A stretch of DNA of 64,000 nucleotides from assembly GCA_032358255.1 (NCBI GenBank), contig JAULBX010002556.1:62001-126000 (forward strand), given 5' to 3'. A program made the position numbers and the translations under genes. The stretch's first letter is position 1, and each line of letters starts with the position of its first letter. Source of the stretch: Heterotrichella gracilis (Eukaryota > Sar > Xanthophyceae > Tribonematales > Xanthonemataceae). The notes beneath the pieces were generated by a model, which was given only the letters and a program-made list of their open reading frames with translations, did not search any database and had not been told where the DNA came from. This document shows, piece by piece, positions 45,440-57,600 of this stretch.

Positions 45440-48248
45440 TCAAAACCATCCAAACAGGCCCTTCTTCTTCCCCTTGTCGCCCGCTGCCCCTGGCGTGCCA
45501 ATACCCTTGAGGTCGACTATCACCACTGCCACGTTGTCGGTGGTGTAGCGCTTGCCGGCCAGCTTTGAGAGCTCATCGGAAATGGCCTGCGCGTGCATAC
45601 CCCTGCTGAACTGCTTGCTCACCCAGCTCACAGCATCCTCGCTCGGCATCACATCCCTGCACATGGGGAGCAGCTGCGGTCTATACACACGTGACACAGG
45701 TGCCATGCATCCACCAACAGTGGCCACCCGCCATGCACTCCTGTTCTTGCAACCTGCTGTCAAGTACAAGCCATAGACCACATGTTCCGTCTTCATGCAT
45801 GTATGCAGCATGCTTACAGCCAGCATGCCCTGTGCCACCAGCCAATCATAACAAGGACACTAGTGCCATCACCCTGGTCAACTTCACTCACTGACATGGC
45901 AGAGTGGCGCATGCTGGTGACAAACCCTAAACCCTACACCCTAAAGTTGTAACCACCCAAGCCATCCGTAGCCATGGTGAATGTCGCAGCATGAGGCTTA
46001 CCACAAGCCATCAGTGGCGATGATCAAGAAGGAATCCTCTTCTGTCAGCGGCTCCACAACCACATCTGGCTGGGAGATCACCAAATCGCCCTTGAAGTCC
46101 ACACCATCTGCAAATTCCTGGGACCACATGCCCTCCCTGGGATGCGCACCACACCACGTCAGCCATGGGGAAGCTCACATCACAACCCAATGCTGTGCCA
46201 TAGTGTTGAGACAACATAGGCATCGGCACCTAACACCCTGCAGTTTGCACGTCGAGACCATAAGAAGCTGTTGTGCGGACCAGATGCGTGCTTGCACCAA
46301 TATATGTTCCCTTGGGAAGCACTTAATTGTAATAATGCACCACCTACACTATGTGCATGCTGTTCATGGCTGGCAGAGGTGAAGGAGGTGCTTACTTGAC
46401 GCCCGTTTGTAGCATGTTCTGCAAGCCAGCACCTTTGAAGTCCACGTCGCCAAAGGCTCGGGACACCGCCAGTATGTCGCACACCCGCCCATCGTGCACC
46501 CAGCCACCCAGGGACTCAACACGCTGGATCTCCTCCTCAACTGAAGCTCCCCGGCCATGCAACCTGACGTACCATGCATCACAGCAGTCAGAAACTAATT
46601 AGCTTGAGCTTTACTTAGTAAAAAAGGCGCCAAAATTGACCTTGTGAGATCAGCACTCACAAGCTGCGCAAAATGAAGGGATAATATATGAAGGGATAAT
46701 ATATTGGGGAGCAGCCTGTGTAACAGTATTGATCTCGCTGTACGGCTTAATTGCATGTGACTCACAACTAGCAGCCATACAGAATGGCAGGCAATAGCTT
46801 GCCTGACTGCAGTCAGTGCAGCAACTCGCACACACAAGCAGGCTCTGTCATAACGCCTGCAGCGTTAGTCAGGTGGTGGACAAGAGGACCATCCAACGAC
46901 AGAGGGGTAGATAGCCAGTAGACATCCAGCTTCTGATTGGCTCGCCAAAGTCATCGGTTCTCACTGGCTGTCTTGCTGGAGGGTTTAAGAGGATAGAGCC
47001 CTAAACCCTAACCCAATGAACTATCTAATATGTTCACTCACCGGTGCTCTGCTGACAGGTTCAAGGCCCTGCCATTCCGACACAGCACTGCCCGGCTGTC
47101 GCCTATGTTGGCAACCACCACCTGGTCGCTGCGAACCAGTGCCACGGTGGCTGTGGCGCCAGAGTTGTGCGCCTCCGGTTCTACCTTCCCAAGAGCTGTG
47201 GCAGTGGGAGTTCAATGAGAACCACCGGGTGGAGTTAGAGCAGTGGGGTGCAGTGTGCGAGTGTTGTTTGGTATATGAGCTACGTAGGGTGCAGTGTGCA
47301 AGTGTTGTTTGGTGTATGAGCTCCGTACCTGACAAGTGCTTGAGTACCGCTTTGTCCGCCTTCTCGAAACATAGCCGCATCACTTCTTGTATGCCTGCAG
47401 AAAGGACCCAACTTCAGCACTTCGCAACCCGGTATGGTCATTGTTAAAACTGCAACCTGAAAGCGCCCCGGCACAGCAAGCTGTGCAACGAAACCTTGGA
47501 AACCACGTCACCTTCAAGCTTGGCAGGGTTCTTTGCAAGCCTCTTGGCGTCCACTGTCTCAGAGAAGCAGGAGTACAGCCCCTCGCTCAGGAACTCTGCA
47601 GCTTGGTGCCCGCCATGGCCATCAAACACAACTGCAGATGGTCCACTCCGTCTTGGAGAGGGTCCAACAGAAGACAGACAGGAGACCACACAAAACAGTA
47701 ACCTTTGCCTGGTGCACAACCCCACCAGGTTTAATATCAGCCACCTGCCCCCAGCAAACAGGAACCCCAGGCGCCCACAAAGAATGACCTAAGTGTAGTC
47801 CTAGAGGTTGTACAGTTCCCACCCAACACCTCAGAGACCATATGAAATAATGATTTTTGCCTGGTGCACAGCCCCACCAGCTCTGAAAACAGTGCTTACC
47901 GGCAAACAGGAACCCCAGGCGCCCACGGGGGACGACCACAATGTAGTCTTCCATGCTCTCACGAGGGCCTTGCAATGCAGCTGTGCCATAGAAGAGTGGC
48001 TCGCTGTACTTGTGATCCCAGGCTTCTGCGTCCAGGTCGATGCTGCTCTCACCAGGGGAGGAGGTGTTGGGTGGGAACTGCAGGCTGTTGTCTGTCACAG
48101 CTTGCAGGCGATGGGTTCGAGTCGCATGCCGTTGATGCGGCAAGCCTCGTTGCAAGGTTGGGCAGGAGGTGACTTCCACCCTCCTGAAGGTTGTACCTTG
48201 GAGGTGGCTGGTGCTGTGCGTTGCAGTCATACCGTACTGTGCTGCCAT
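45440..48248 (-). CDS. PPH1: PP2C phosphatase, TAP38/PPH1-like
   Basis: PPM-family Ser/Thr phosphatase most like plant TAP38/PPH1, which dephosphorylates LHCII in thylakoids and reverses state transitions. Exons: 48248-47900, 47631-47512, 47394-47329, 47195-47042, 46563-46396, 46136-46002, 45656-45440; 402 aa in phase. The N-terminal about 90 residues (Thr/Arg/His-rich) may be a plastid transit peptide. Metal-binding and core motifs: MEDYIVVV, VVFDGHGG (117-124), SGATATVALV, NIGDSRAVLCR, ILAVSRAFGD, IIATDGLWDVM and TTDNVAVVIVDL. TAP38-like segments are the EEIQRVESLGGWVHDGRVCD block and GVDFKGDLVISQPDV. The C-terminus ends KKKGLFGWF; a C-terminal membrane segment as in Arabidopsis TAP38 is not seen, so substrate assignment is tentative. 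Confidence 0.85.
47700..47806 (-). repeat. Copy of the 3' edge of PP2C exon 1 in its intron
   Basis: Two blocks, CCTGGTGCACA.CCCCACCAG and AAACAGGAACCCCAGGCGCC, repeat the exon 1 end and following intron (47860-47955) about 155 bp away. Confidence 0.88.
47815..47832. repeat. Inverted 18-bp copy of exon 1 sequence
   Basis: These 18 bases are the exact reverse complement of 48061-48078 in PP2C exon 1. The two arms are about 230 bp apart and span the exon 1 donor, so a transcript could fold across it. Confidence 0.85.
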
Positions 48249-48930
48249 GCTTTGCTGCCCTAGGTGCTGCTATGGACTAGCCCGGTTTCAGGTGGCCAAT
48301 ACCCCGAGCAACAAAGCAGGAGGCTTGCGCCTCTAAGCTCACTGAGATTACTAACAGCTCAGTGCCATACACCCTGAAGATTCGACCAAAATTGTGTGTG
48401 CATGCATACAGTAGGGGTTTAGCTAGGCTGAACACACGACGCCGGGGAACGCAGCAACTGCTTCAAAATGACTCTGCAGCACCAGTAACAGGTACTGGCA
48501 GGCCCGTCTGGGTGAAAAAACCCATGCATGGAGTTGACGGTCCATAAAGGAGAGCTGCAACGCAGAAAGCGAACGGTTCACGAAGTGGGTCCAAATGACC
48601 AAGGCGCCTCATTTGCACAAAATCTGACCAAATCCATGTGTTTGTTCGGGGCACAATGTTTTGTTCCAACAAGGGTTTTCGTTAGGGTTTGTCAATCTTC
48701 CCGCCAATTTTACGGCGAAGGCACAGCCAAAATAAAGGCACAGGTGTATTGTTCGTGATGCTGATGGGCGTCTTCCAAGCTCCCTTTTGACGGTTCCTGT
48801 GAGGTTTCTGGAGGTTCCGTTATCTTGGGCAGGTGCTGGATTAGGGCATTGAATATCGTTATCGTCGTCAGAAGGGCAGCGTCGCTGTGCCAAACGACAC
48901 CAGAGCTCCCAGTAGGTAGCAGAGGTCGTG
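48249..48930. other. Divergent intergenic region between PP2C and CKS1
   Basis: About 0.68 kb separates head-to-head start codons; a possible bidirectional promoter. No coding exon or clear core promoter element was recognised. Confidence 0.6.
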
Positions 48931-49919
48931 ATGGCCTATCCTGAAGAACCACCGATACAGTACAGGTAACAACGAGTGATCCCTTATTGTCAAGTGGTTG
49001 TGGCAGTTTTACCACGCAATAACTTTGCAATTAGTGACACTTTCACAAGGACCATGGGAGGGGTTTCTGCTGCAAGCATAACGTGATGGCACTCGCCTTT
49101 GGCGTTGGCGACAGGATCTAACGCTTTGTGGCCGTTCTTGCAGTGAGAAGTATTATGATGAGGTCTACGAGGTGTGTGGATTCCTTTGATTCCGCTGTTG
49201 GGTCCTTTTTTCCTGGGGTTGCTTCCCTCAAAGCCGCTGCTCATTGCTGACCCCCTGGTGTGCTTTGTGCAGTATCGCCACGTTGTTTTGCCACCTCATG
49301 TAGCCAAGAGGCTGCCAAAGGTACTGCAACTTGAGGCTGCATACCACAGCAGCCGAAAACAAGTTCCTGGAATGTTGCTGTACAGAACACTGGTGCCCCT
49401 TGGTGGAGATGGGTTCTTGCCTTGCTCAAGCTCATAGTGGGGCAGTCCTTACCATTTTGAGGCTTCTTTCAGACTCTTTCAGACAGCTCCAACCTTCTGG
49501 GTGCAACCATACTCACCTGTGTCATTTCTGTACACAGGGAAGACTGCTCAGTGAGAATGAGTGGAGGTCACTTGGGGTGCAGCAGTCGCGCGGGTGGTGT
49601 CACTACTCCATTCACAGGCCTGGTGAGAACGGCCTTCAAGCCCTTCCTCTGGCAGCTCTTACCATATAATTTTGTGTGCACCACTGGTGGTGATCAAACT
49701 CTGGCCTTTTCAACACCGCTAGGTTTGCTGGTGCAGAACCCCACATTGGTCTAACGCTCCACGGTGCAATGTTGCTCTAACGTTTAACGGTGTGCTTCTG
49801 ATGTAGAACCACACATCCTATTGTACAGAAGGCCACGCACGGACCTGCCTGTGCAGCAGCTCCAAGGCCACGTCCAGCAGCAGCAAGCAGTAGAGCCTCA
49901 AGCTCATCATCTCAAGTGA
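48931..49919 (+). CDS. CKS1: CKS1 cyclin-dependent kinase regulatory subunit
   Basis: Small CDK-binding adaptor required for cell-cycle progression; it binds phosphothreonine on CDK substrates. Exons: 48931-48965, 49144-49171, 49273-49320, 49538-49622, 49807-49919; 102 aa in phase. The sequence follows the family almost residue by residue: [73 protein letters not shown]. The Gln-rich tail resembles plant CKS1. The usual HxPEPH hinge and phosphate-site residues are present. The start codon is the only plausible one. A second version of the terminal exon lies immediately downstream. Confidence 0.95.
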
Positions 49920-49945
49920 CAGTATGCTTGTCCGGAGCGCATCAT

Positions 49946-50046
49946 TTCACATTATGCTTTTCCGGAGGCCGCGCACAGACCTGCCACCGCAGCCTCCCGT
50001 GCACCAGCTCCAAGGCCAAGTCCCAGTGCAGCAAGCAGACGTCTAG
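49946..50046 (+). pseudogene. Second copy of the CKS1 terminal exon
   Basis: About 100 bp downstream of the CKS1 stop, an open stretch of 33 codons (49948-50046) reads [15 protein letters not shown].. and ends at TAG. It is clearly homologous to exon 5 ([15 protein letters not shown]..) and is, in its first residues, even closer to the plant consensus. No acceptor in the right phase directly precedes it, so it may be a decaying duplicate, but an alternative last exon cannot be excluded. Confidence 0.75.
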
Positions 50047-51615
50047 CTGCCACTGGCTCCGTCCCTTGAGCCCTAAAATAACTATACAGCAGGTGTGCAC
50101 CAAGGCAAACGTGACCAAATAAAGGCGCTGGCCCCAAGTGCTGTTCTGGCTGACGCCGTACCCCGCAGAACAACAGGTGCTTGTTGCCTCACAGCCGGTA
50201 CTTGGACAGCATCCCAGCACCACTGTACCGCCCACCCATTTTTACAGCAGTCGTCTACACATTCTTACTTGAGCCAAGATATTTTGGCAAACCCTTATCC
50301 ACAGCACACACAAGATTTGTTCCACCAGCTTGCAAGCTTCATCGCTGAACTTCCACCTTAGTTATTGGTGGTCACCACCACTTTTTTGCAGGAGCGTTGC
50401 CACTCTTCTCCTTTCCAACCTCTTGGACAGTTGCACAAATACCCCTGCAGCTTTACCCTGCGCTGTGCCCCGTAGTGGTGTGGTGCCACAGTGGCATGGT
50501 GCCAGTAGAAACCGGTCTGCCTTCACACTAGGTAGCTAAGTAGCCTCCTAATTAAAAGTATGCTCACTCTGTGCGTGTGCAGTCGTGCAGCTATGCGTCC
50601 TGTTGACCTGCACTGCAAGTAGCTATCATGGGTTGACAGTGCAATCTATAAGACACACAACAGTGCCTCTGAGCCAGGGCACGCAGGCTGACAAAGCTGC
50701 CAGTACCTGCTTGTAATTACCCACTTTGGGGCAGTGGGGACTGGGGCCCCATAAAACGCATCCCAGCAAGACCTGTCGAGAGTGAGAACAGCAGCAAAGT
50801 GAAGCCAAAGATCACCAAAGGCAAAGGATCTTGTAAACCAAAATAACAGAATAATTGGCAACAGGAAAGAGATACTTCTCCCCGAGCACAACATTCAAGC
50901 CATTAAACGAGTCAAGCCAGCGTCAGGAAAAATCAGGAGAGCTAGCACCTGCACCCCGTCATGGTGACTACTGCTGCCCCGACAACCTTCAGCCGGGACC
51001 CCGGGTGCATATGGTTAGCGACAAAGACTTGCGAGCAGCTGCAGCTGGTGCAGCCATGCCCAACCATTCTGATACTCCGGGATGGGACCCATCAATTTGA
51101 TATTGCACTTGAACGTAGAGAGAAAAGGCAAACAAAATAGGAGGTGCTGAATCAGATGGCAAACAACAGATGCGCACTCGCTTAAACACAACAGGTTGCA
51201 CTCGCACAGAATTAAAAGTGAAAATAAAACAACAGACCATGAAAACCAATGGGAATCTACCTAGGATGTATCCTGTCATGCCCGCACCCAAGGCAAAAAT
51301 TGTGGGCCCTCACGCAGTAACCGCCCCTCCAAAAAAATATCTTAATAACCCATTTTCAATCCTCTGGCCCAGGCAAACTGTTTGCCAAGCGCACTACCAC
51401 GCAGCCCAAGGTCCCCTTCCACCAGCAGGGTAGCACAGTGCTTGAGTGAACACAACCCATACCAAGGTCATGCACTCTCCTCGCGTTAAAAGACATTCCT
51501 TCTTGCAAATAATGAAAAATATCAAAGACCGGTTGCGCCTGTGCAATGACAGTATGCCAAATTGTGCGGCATCAAGTACACAGACCCGCTGCCCTCCCCT
51601 ACTACATTTCCTCCC
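50047..51615. other. Convergent intergenic region between CKS1 and COP1
   Basis: No exon was recognised in about 1.6 kb. Reading frames here are short and unlike known proteins. It should contain the CKS1 and COP1 3' UTRs. Confidence 0.6.
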
Positions 51616-54600
51616 CTACGACGACAGCTGCATGACCTTCACGCTCCCCTGGCTGTTTGCGGCTAGTAGCGTGTGGCTCTTTGGCTTCCAGCACACCGCG
51701 CTGATGAACTGCGAGCTGTCGTTCAGTGGCGGACTGGTCAAGCCAGAGAAATGGAGGCTGGCCATGGGCTTGGACATGGACTTATAGTACACAAACACCT
51801 GGGGCAGGGGGGAGGCAGGGGGGGTCAGCAAGGATCTCAATTTCAACCATTGTGATTTTGTGCGGCCACAACTGAATACAGGCAATAAGCCAATGTCGGC
51901 TTGGTACACCTTTCACTGTGTCTGTAATACACATGTCGACTGTGAGGTGCCTGGCCAATGCAGACTGCGCCATAATAGCCAAGTTCTGCCAGGTGCACGC
52001 CACCCCTCAGCTACAAACTACATCCCTGTACTCATAATCCTTTTCTCCACCCAGATTTATCCACCAGGTCAATCCCACGCTCAAACCACAAACAATTTAG
52101 AAGCCACACCGACTCCATGCACCCTAGCCCAGGTGCACAAGCAAACCCCCCACCCACCTCATTCGACTCGCTCCCGCATGCCACCAGGTCGTTCTCCACG
52201 CTCAGCCCCACAAAGTTCTTCTCGTTGGTGTGGCCGCTGAAGGTGCGCGCTAGGCACATGCGCTTGTTGTCCCACAGCTTGAGGGTGGAGTCGGTGGAGG
52301 CGGACACAACCTCGCTGGTGCTGATGTAGCGCACATACGAAACAGCCTTGCGGTGGCCTGGGGGAGGGGGGAAATCCAGTCACTTGTGCATGTTTTGAAG
52401 GGATATTTTTGTCAACTTTGCATGTATTTTGGTGGAGGTTGACACCACCTCGCTGGGGCTGATGTAGCGCACATCTGAGTCAGCCTTGCGGTGGCCTAAG
52501 CAGGGGAGAAGTCTTTTGGGACCCTGGTCAGATGGCCAAGACAAGATCCCTTCCAAGAATTCCTGAGCAGTGGCCCTTGGAGGCAGAGCAATTTTGTTGC
52601 ATTTAACACATTACCAAATTGTATTTTGGTAATGTCGACACTTTGTTGACGCTTCTGTATCGCACTATACACGCACTCCTAAATAAACTCTACTGCATTT
52701 TGCTACAACGAATCACAAAGTGGTAAATTTTTGGTGAACAACGAAGGACTTGGCACCAAGCTGCGCACCTTTGAACATGTGCAGCGGCGCGGTGGGGTTG
52801 CGCAGGTCATAGAGGTGCACATTGTGGTCTGCGCTGCCCACCACCACCTCGTGGCTGACCATGGGGTTGTACTTGACGCAGCACACGTTGGCCTTCACGT
52901 CGATGCAGCTCACGGCGCCTGGCTGCTTGGTGGACCATACCTGGGGGAAGAGGGAGTGGGGTGTGGGTTAGGGTTATTTTGGTGGATGTTAGAGTTTAGG
53001 ATTTAGGATTGAAGTTTAGAATTCAGGGTTTAGGTTTAGGCGGCCGGCTGCTTTCCTGGGGGGAAAGGTTGGTAGCGCATTTTGAGCTTATGATGATGAC
53101 TGCACAAATTAATCAAAATGCACACTCCATATTTGGACGAATCTCTGTAGAATCGCATTGATCATTATTGATCACTTGCACCACCAGGTTGGCCCAACGC
53201 CCACACCCATTCATCGCTTCCATCCCATTCATCCACCACCCCACATTGTCAATACCACCCCCATCACCCCACCATACATCCCACCTAATCCTCCCCCACC
53301 ACCCAGCCGCACCTTGACAAAGCCATCATCCGACCCCGACACCAGCAGCATGGGGTCCACCTGGCAGAAGTCCACCGACCAAATCCGCTTCTCATGCGCC
53401 TCGTACTCCATCACCGTGGTGGAGTTGCTCACGTCCCAGATGGTCAGCATGCCCTCGTAGTCGGAGCTCACCAGGTAGTGCTTGATGTAGGCGTTCCAGG
53501 ACACGCAGCTGAGCTTGCTGCGGGTCATGAGCTCCAGCACCGGGAGGTGGTTCTCGGCCCCGGGGTTGGCCACGATGGTGGGGAACTCGTAAAAGCTGGC
53601 GGGGACGGAAAACGTTTGTTAGCTTGTTTGTGTGTGCGTTTTGAAGGCTTCTTTTTGCTTTCCATGGTGAGGAGAGTGTATAGGCAGTGGACAGGCCCTC
53701 CAGGACAAGAGATTATCACCAGAGAGGGAAGCATTGACAGTGTAAAGGATGTTTGCAAACGCGGCAACGGCCAAGCCGCTTCCTGCGCGCTATACCTCAA
53801 ATGCAAGGCCACAGGCACACGACCCAGGGCACACCCTTTCCATAACACCCCGGGCCAGTGAGGACATACGCAGGTGCAAATATGATGCCAGAATGGGCAC
53901 CACTGGCTCAGATTTTCTACTTCAGAGTTTAGGAGCCCATGCGCATGACCATCATACCTGATGCGCTTTGAGACTCCTGCTGTTGCAAACAGTCGCCCGT
54001 CCCTGTCAAACTCTATTGAGGAGAGGATGGAGGTGGAGCCGCGCTGGTTGGTGCGGGGGATCTCAGCCACAATCTGCAGGGAGCGGGCAGGGGTGAGATA
54101 TGGGTATGGGTAAGGGTATTGGTGAGGGTAGTGATAAGGGTATGGGTAAGGGGGGCAGGGTGAGGGTGAGGGAGCAGGCATTGGCGATGAATGGTGCATG
54201 GCCAGCCACCAATGCGCAGCATCCAAGCTGGTAGGCCTGTCTGGTGGGGTGTGGCTGTGCATGCATGTTCCGTGCACCTTGAGCTTGGTGCCTTTCACAG
54301 ATCGGAAGCCATAAGCTTTAAACTCTAACCTCTACACCCTACACAGGGCAGCCCCGTGCACCTTGAGCTTGCTGCAATTTGTGAAGACCGACAGCATGCG
54401 CGAGAACTCGTGCAGCGCGGAGCGGTTCTGGGGCGCAGCCGCGGCTGCAGCAGCAGCAGCTGCGGGCGCCAAGGCCTGGTCCGCCACCGCTGCCGGTGCT
54501 GCTGCTGCGGGGTCGCCAGGTGGCGCAAGGGCGGGTGCTTGGGGGTCCACGCGCGGCCGCTTGGCGGTGGGGCCCTCGTCTGCGCCCAGGTCTGCAGCCG

Positions 54601-57600
54601 CAGCCTCCTGCGTGGCGCAGCGTGTGGGGTTACGGGAAACGTTGTAAAGCAGGCTTCCAGGCTGAGCACCGACTTGTGCCACATTTGGAAGCGTGCGTTG
54701 ATAAAGACATGGAGGGTGGATGCGATGTCTGGTGGCGACAACAGCCACGGCAGACGAATGCCCTTGAGGGTGCCCTAAACCCTAAACTATAAACCTATAA
54801 CAGGACACCCCAGCATACACTCACCCAACAAGTACAAATGGCAACTACCCACCACGACTACAGTTACAGATACAGATACGATTACAGGCACATGCCCATT
54901 ATATCACATTACCAATCACACCCACGATCACAGCTGCAGTCACCAAGACAAGCTGTGCACACACAAAACATAAGAATATTTTTGTTCCACAGTTTTTTTT
55001 GCACAAAAGCAACAAATTACACAATCAACAACGTATACACTCACTGCAGTGGCCGCCACCATGGCCGGTGCGCGCAGCGACAGGTAGCACTGCTGAAGGT
55101 CCTCAAACTGGGACAGCACCCGCCGCCGCCGCTCGCGCTGCTCATTCGCGCGCTTCTCCGGGTCTTGCACGCTGCTGGGCGCCTCGCCACCCACGCTCTC
55201 GCCCTCGCTGGTGGGCCGCGGGTGGGTTGGAGGGGGGTGCATGTGTGCACGCGCGGCTGCAGAGGTGGGGCCAGGGAAGAGTGGGTGGCGATGCAGATGG
55301 ATGGACCCAGCATTAGGTAAAGCAGTGCATTGGGTAATTGGTAAATGCAATTGTGAAGTAGTGACACACAAACTCTGGCTATGTATTTCAATAATTTTCG
55401 TTAGGATTGGCAGTGGGGTGGAGGTGCCAGTGATAGGTACCCACAACCTGTATCAATCATGCATTTTTCCTTGCAAATATGCATGCATATTCACTCATGC
55501 TACCATGTGCAAAAAACAACAGCCATGCACTTTGGATTGGACTTGTGCAAACAGGCCCTGCCAACCTACCTCGTCCAGTGTAGAGTACTAAAACGTGCAG
55601 GGTTGAATTTCCGCTGCTTTGAGGCGGCGGTACATACATGAAAGGCCAGGTTTAAGGTTTAGAACTTAGGCAGGGCCAGATTTAGGGTTGAGGATTTCAT
55701 GCCACCTACCGCTGCGCCTGCTCATGCTCAGCGAGTCATCCGATGTCTCAGTGACCATCGAGTCCGAGTCGTTGGATGGGCTGGGCTGGGGATCTGCCGA
55801 AGGGCTGGGGCTGGGGTGGTGAAGCTGGGGCTGGGGCCCTGGGGGCAAGGCCCCACTGGCCTGTGCCGCGTTGGAGTTTGCAGAGCCCGGGTTGGAGGGT
55901 TGCGACCCCGGGTTGGAAGGTTCCGAGCTGTGGTTGGACACCTGGACACCATGTGCATTCAGGGCACAGTGTGAGGCCCAATCCACACAGTAGTAGATTC
56001 CATTCCACAGCGTCATTCCAATAGTGTGATACAAGGTTGATTGTGGGAGCGCGCCATGAGCTGCGTTGCCAGTGCTGAAACCCTAAACCCCAGACCCCAA
56101 ACCCTAGCTTGAAAACACGGCGTGCATTGGGTGCCGCCACCGCAACAGCGTCTACTGGATGGGGGGGCTGTTATGACGTACCTGTGGCTGTGTGGTGGGA
56201 GGTGGCATGAGCTGGGTAGCCGTCAGCGCTGAAGCAGCGCCAGGGGGTCGCTGCAACGCTAAATGCTGCTGCTGAGGAGGAGGAGGAAGAGGTGGCGTAC
56301 CTGCGAAAGCAAAGGGTCCAACATGGCACACGTAACAGTGAAAGAGGTATCGGGGGCAAGCTGCAATGGCGTGAACCCTGGAGTGCCAAGGTTGTACAAT
56401 AGGTAAGGGTGTTGCAAGTCATATGGCCTGCCCTGACCCAGCATGACCTCAGACCGCCCAAGGTCAACACATGGTATATCAGTGCCACGCAGTCCGGCTG
56501 TACTGCTGTAGTGCATGTAACTCCCTAACTGACTCAACGTTCACTTAGCACTGATGCCCACTACACCGGGTGTGCGGCTGCACGCTGAGTGGTCCGCACC
56601 AAAGACCTGCAGCATACCTTGGCTTGACAGCGCCCCTGACGAGCTTTCCTGCAGCCTGCGCTGCAACCTCTGCACAGAGGTCTCCACAGTGCCCAGCACG
56701 GAAGGTGCTGGCAGCTGCGGCAGGGGAGCCTGCCCCAACTGGGACCCCTCCACCACGGTGATGTCCTGGTCCAAGCAGCTGATCTCGCCTTGGAGCAGGC
56801 GCAGCTTCTTTAGCTTCTCCTCTCTGCAGGCACCAATGTGGGTTGTCAGGAGGGTGCATGCCTGGGGAGAGTCTGGTGCGGTGCAGGTCGAGGATTTTAA
56901 GGGTGAGGTGAAACCTCCTGCCATTGTTTGGCTGCTGTCATGGTATGTGTGGTGCGCAACAGGCCACGGTGGGGTTGAAGGGATGCATGCTGTGCACTCT
57001 GCCACCCACAATTTGTGCTGCGCAGCTTCATCTGGGGTCTCATATGTGCAATGCACGACTGGTGGCACCCCCTTGGCTCACTGTGTGGCAGGGCTTTGCC
57101 ATGGGGGGTGCACTGCAACGCCATCGGAAGTGTAGCCCATATGTTACGCACCTTGAGTGCTGCAAGAAGTGCAGCAGCAGCTCCAGGTTTGCCTCAGCTT
57201 GCCTGTGCTCCAGCTGCTGCCGCTTCTCCCACAGGAGCTTGAGCAGCGCATCTAGCTCCTTGATACCAAAGCGCATGGTGTCTTCCAAAATAAGCTTCCT
57301 CAGCTGGTCAAAGCTAGAGGGAGTGGTGCAGAGCTTGGTCACCGCTGCCCCAGCGGCAATCTATGCAAAGGGGGACGGGTTTTCAGAGCAGCTGTGGTGG
57401 TGCACAGGGCAGGTTGGGAAAAAACATGTATGCTGCCAATGCACCACCCACCTTGCTCAGCAGGAAGTTTGGGTAGATGTGGTCGCTCGTGAGGTACTCC
57501 GAGCAGCAGGGGCAGTTGTTCCTGAGCTGCAGGTGCTTTGCTATGCAGCTGTAGCAGAACGTATGGCCACAGGTGGTCACAAACGGGTCCTTCAGCAAGG

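Noticed and set aside
47495-47511. A later donor for PP2C exon 2 (AAG|GTTTCG at 47495)
   Set aside because: It leaves the downstream exon out of phase. The donor at 47512 (GAAG|GTGACG) restores the frame and the family alignment.
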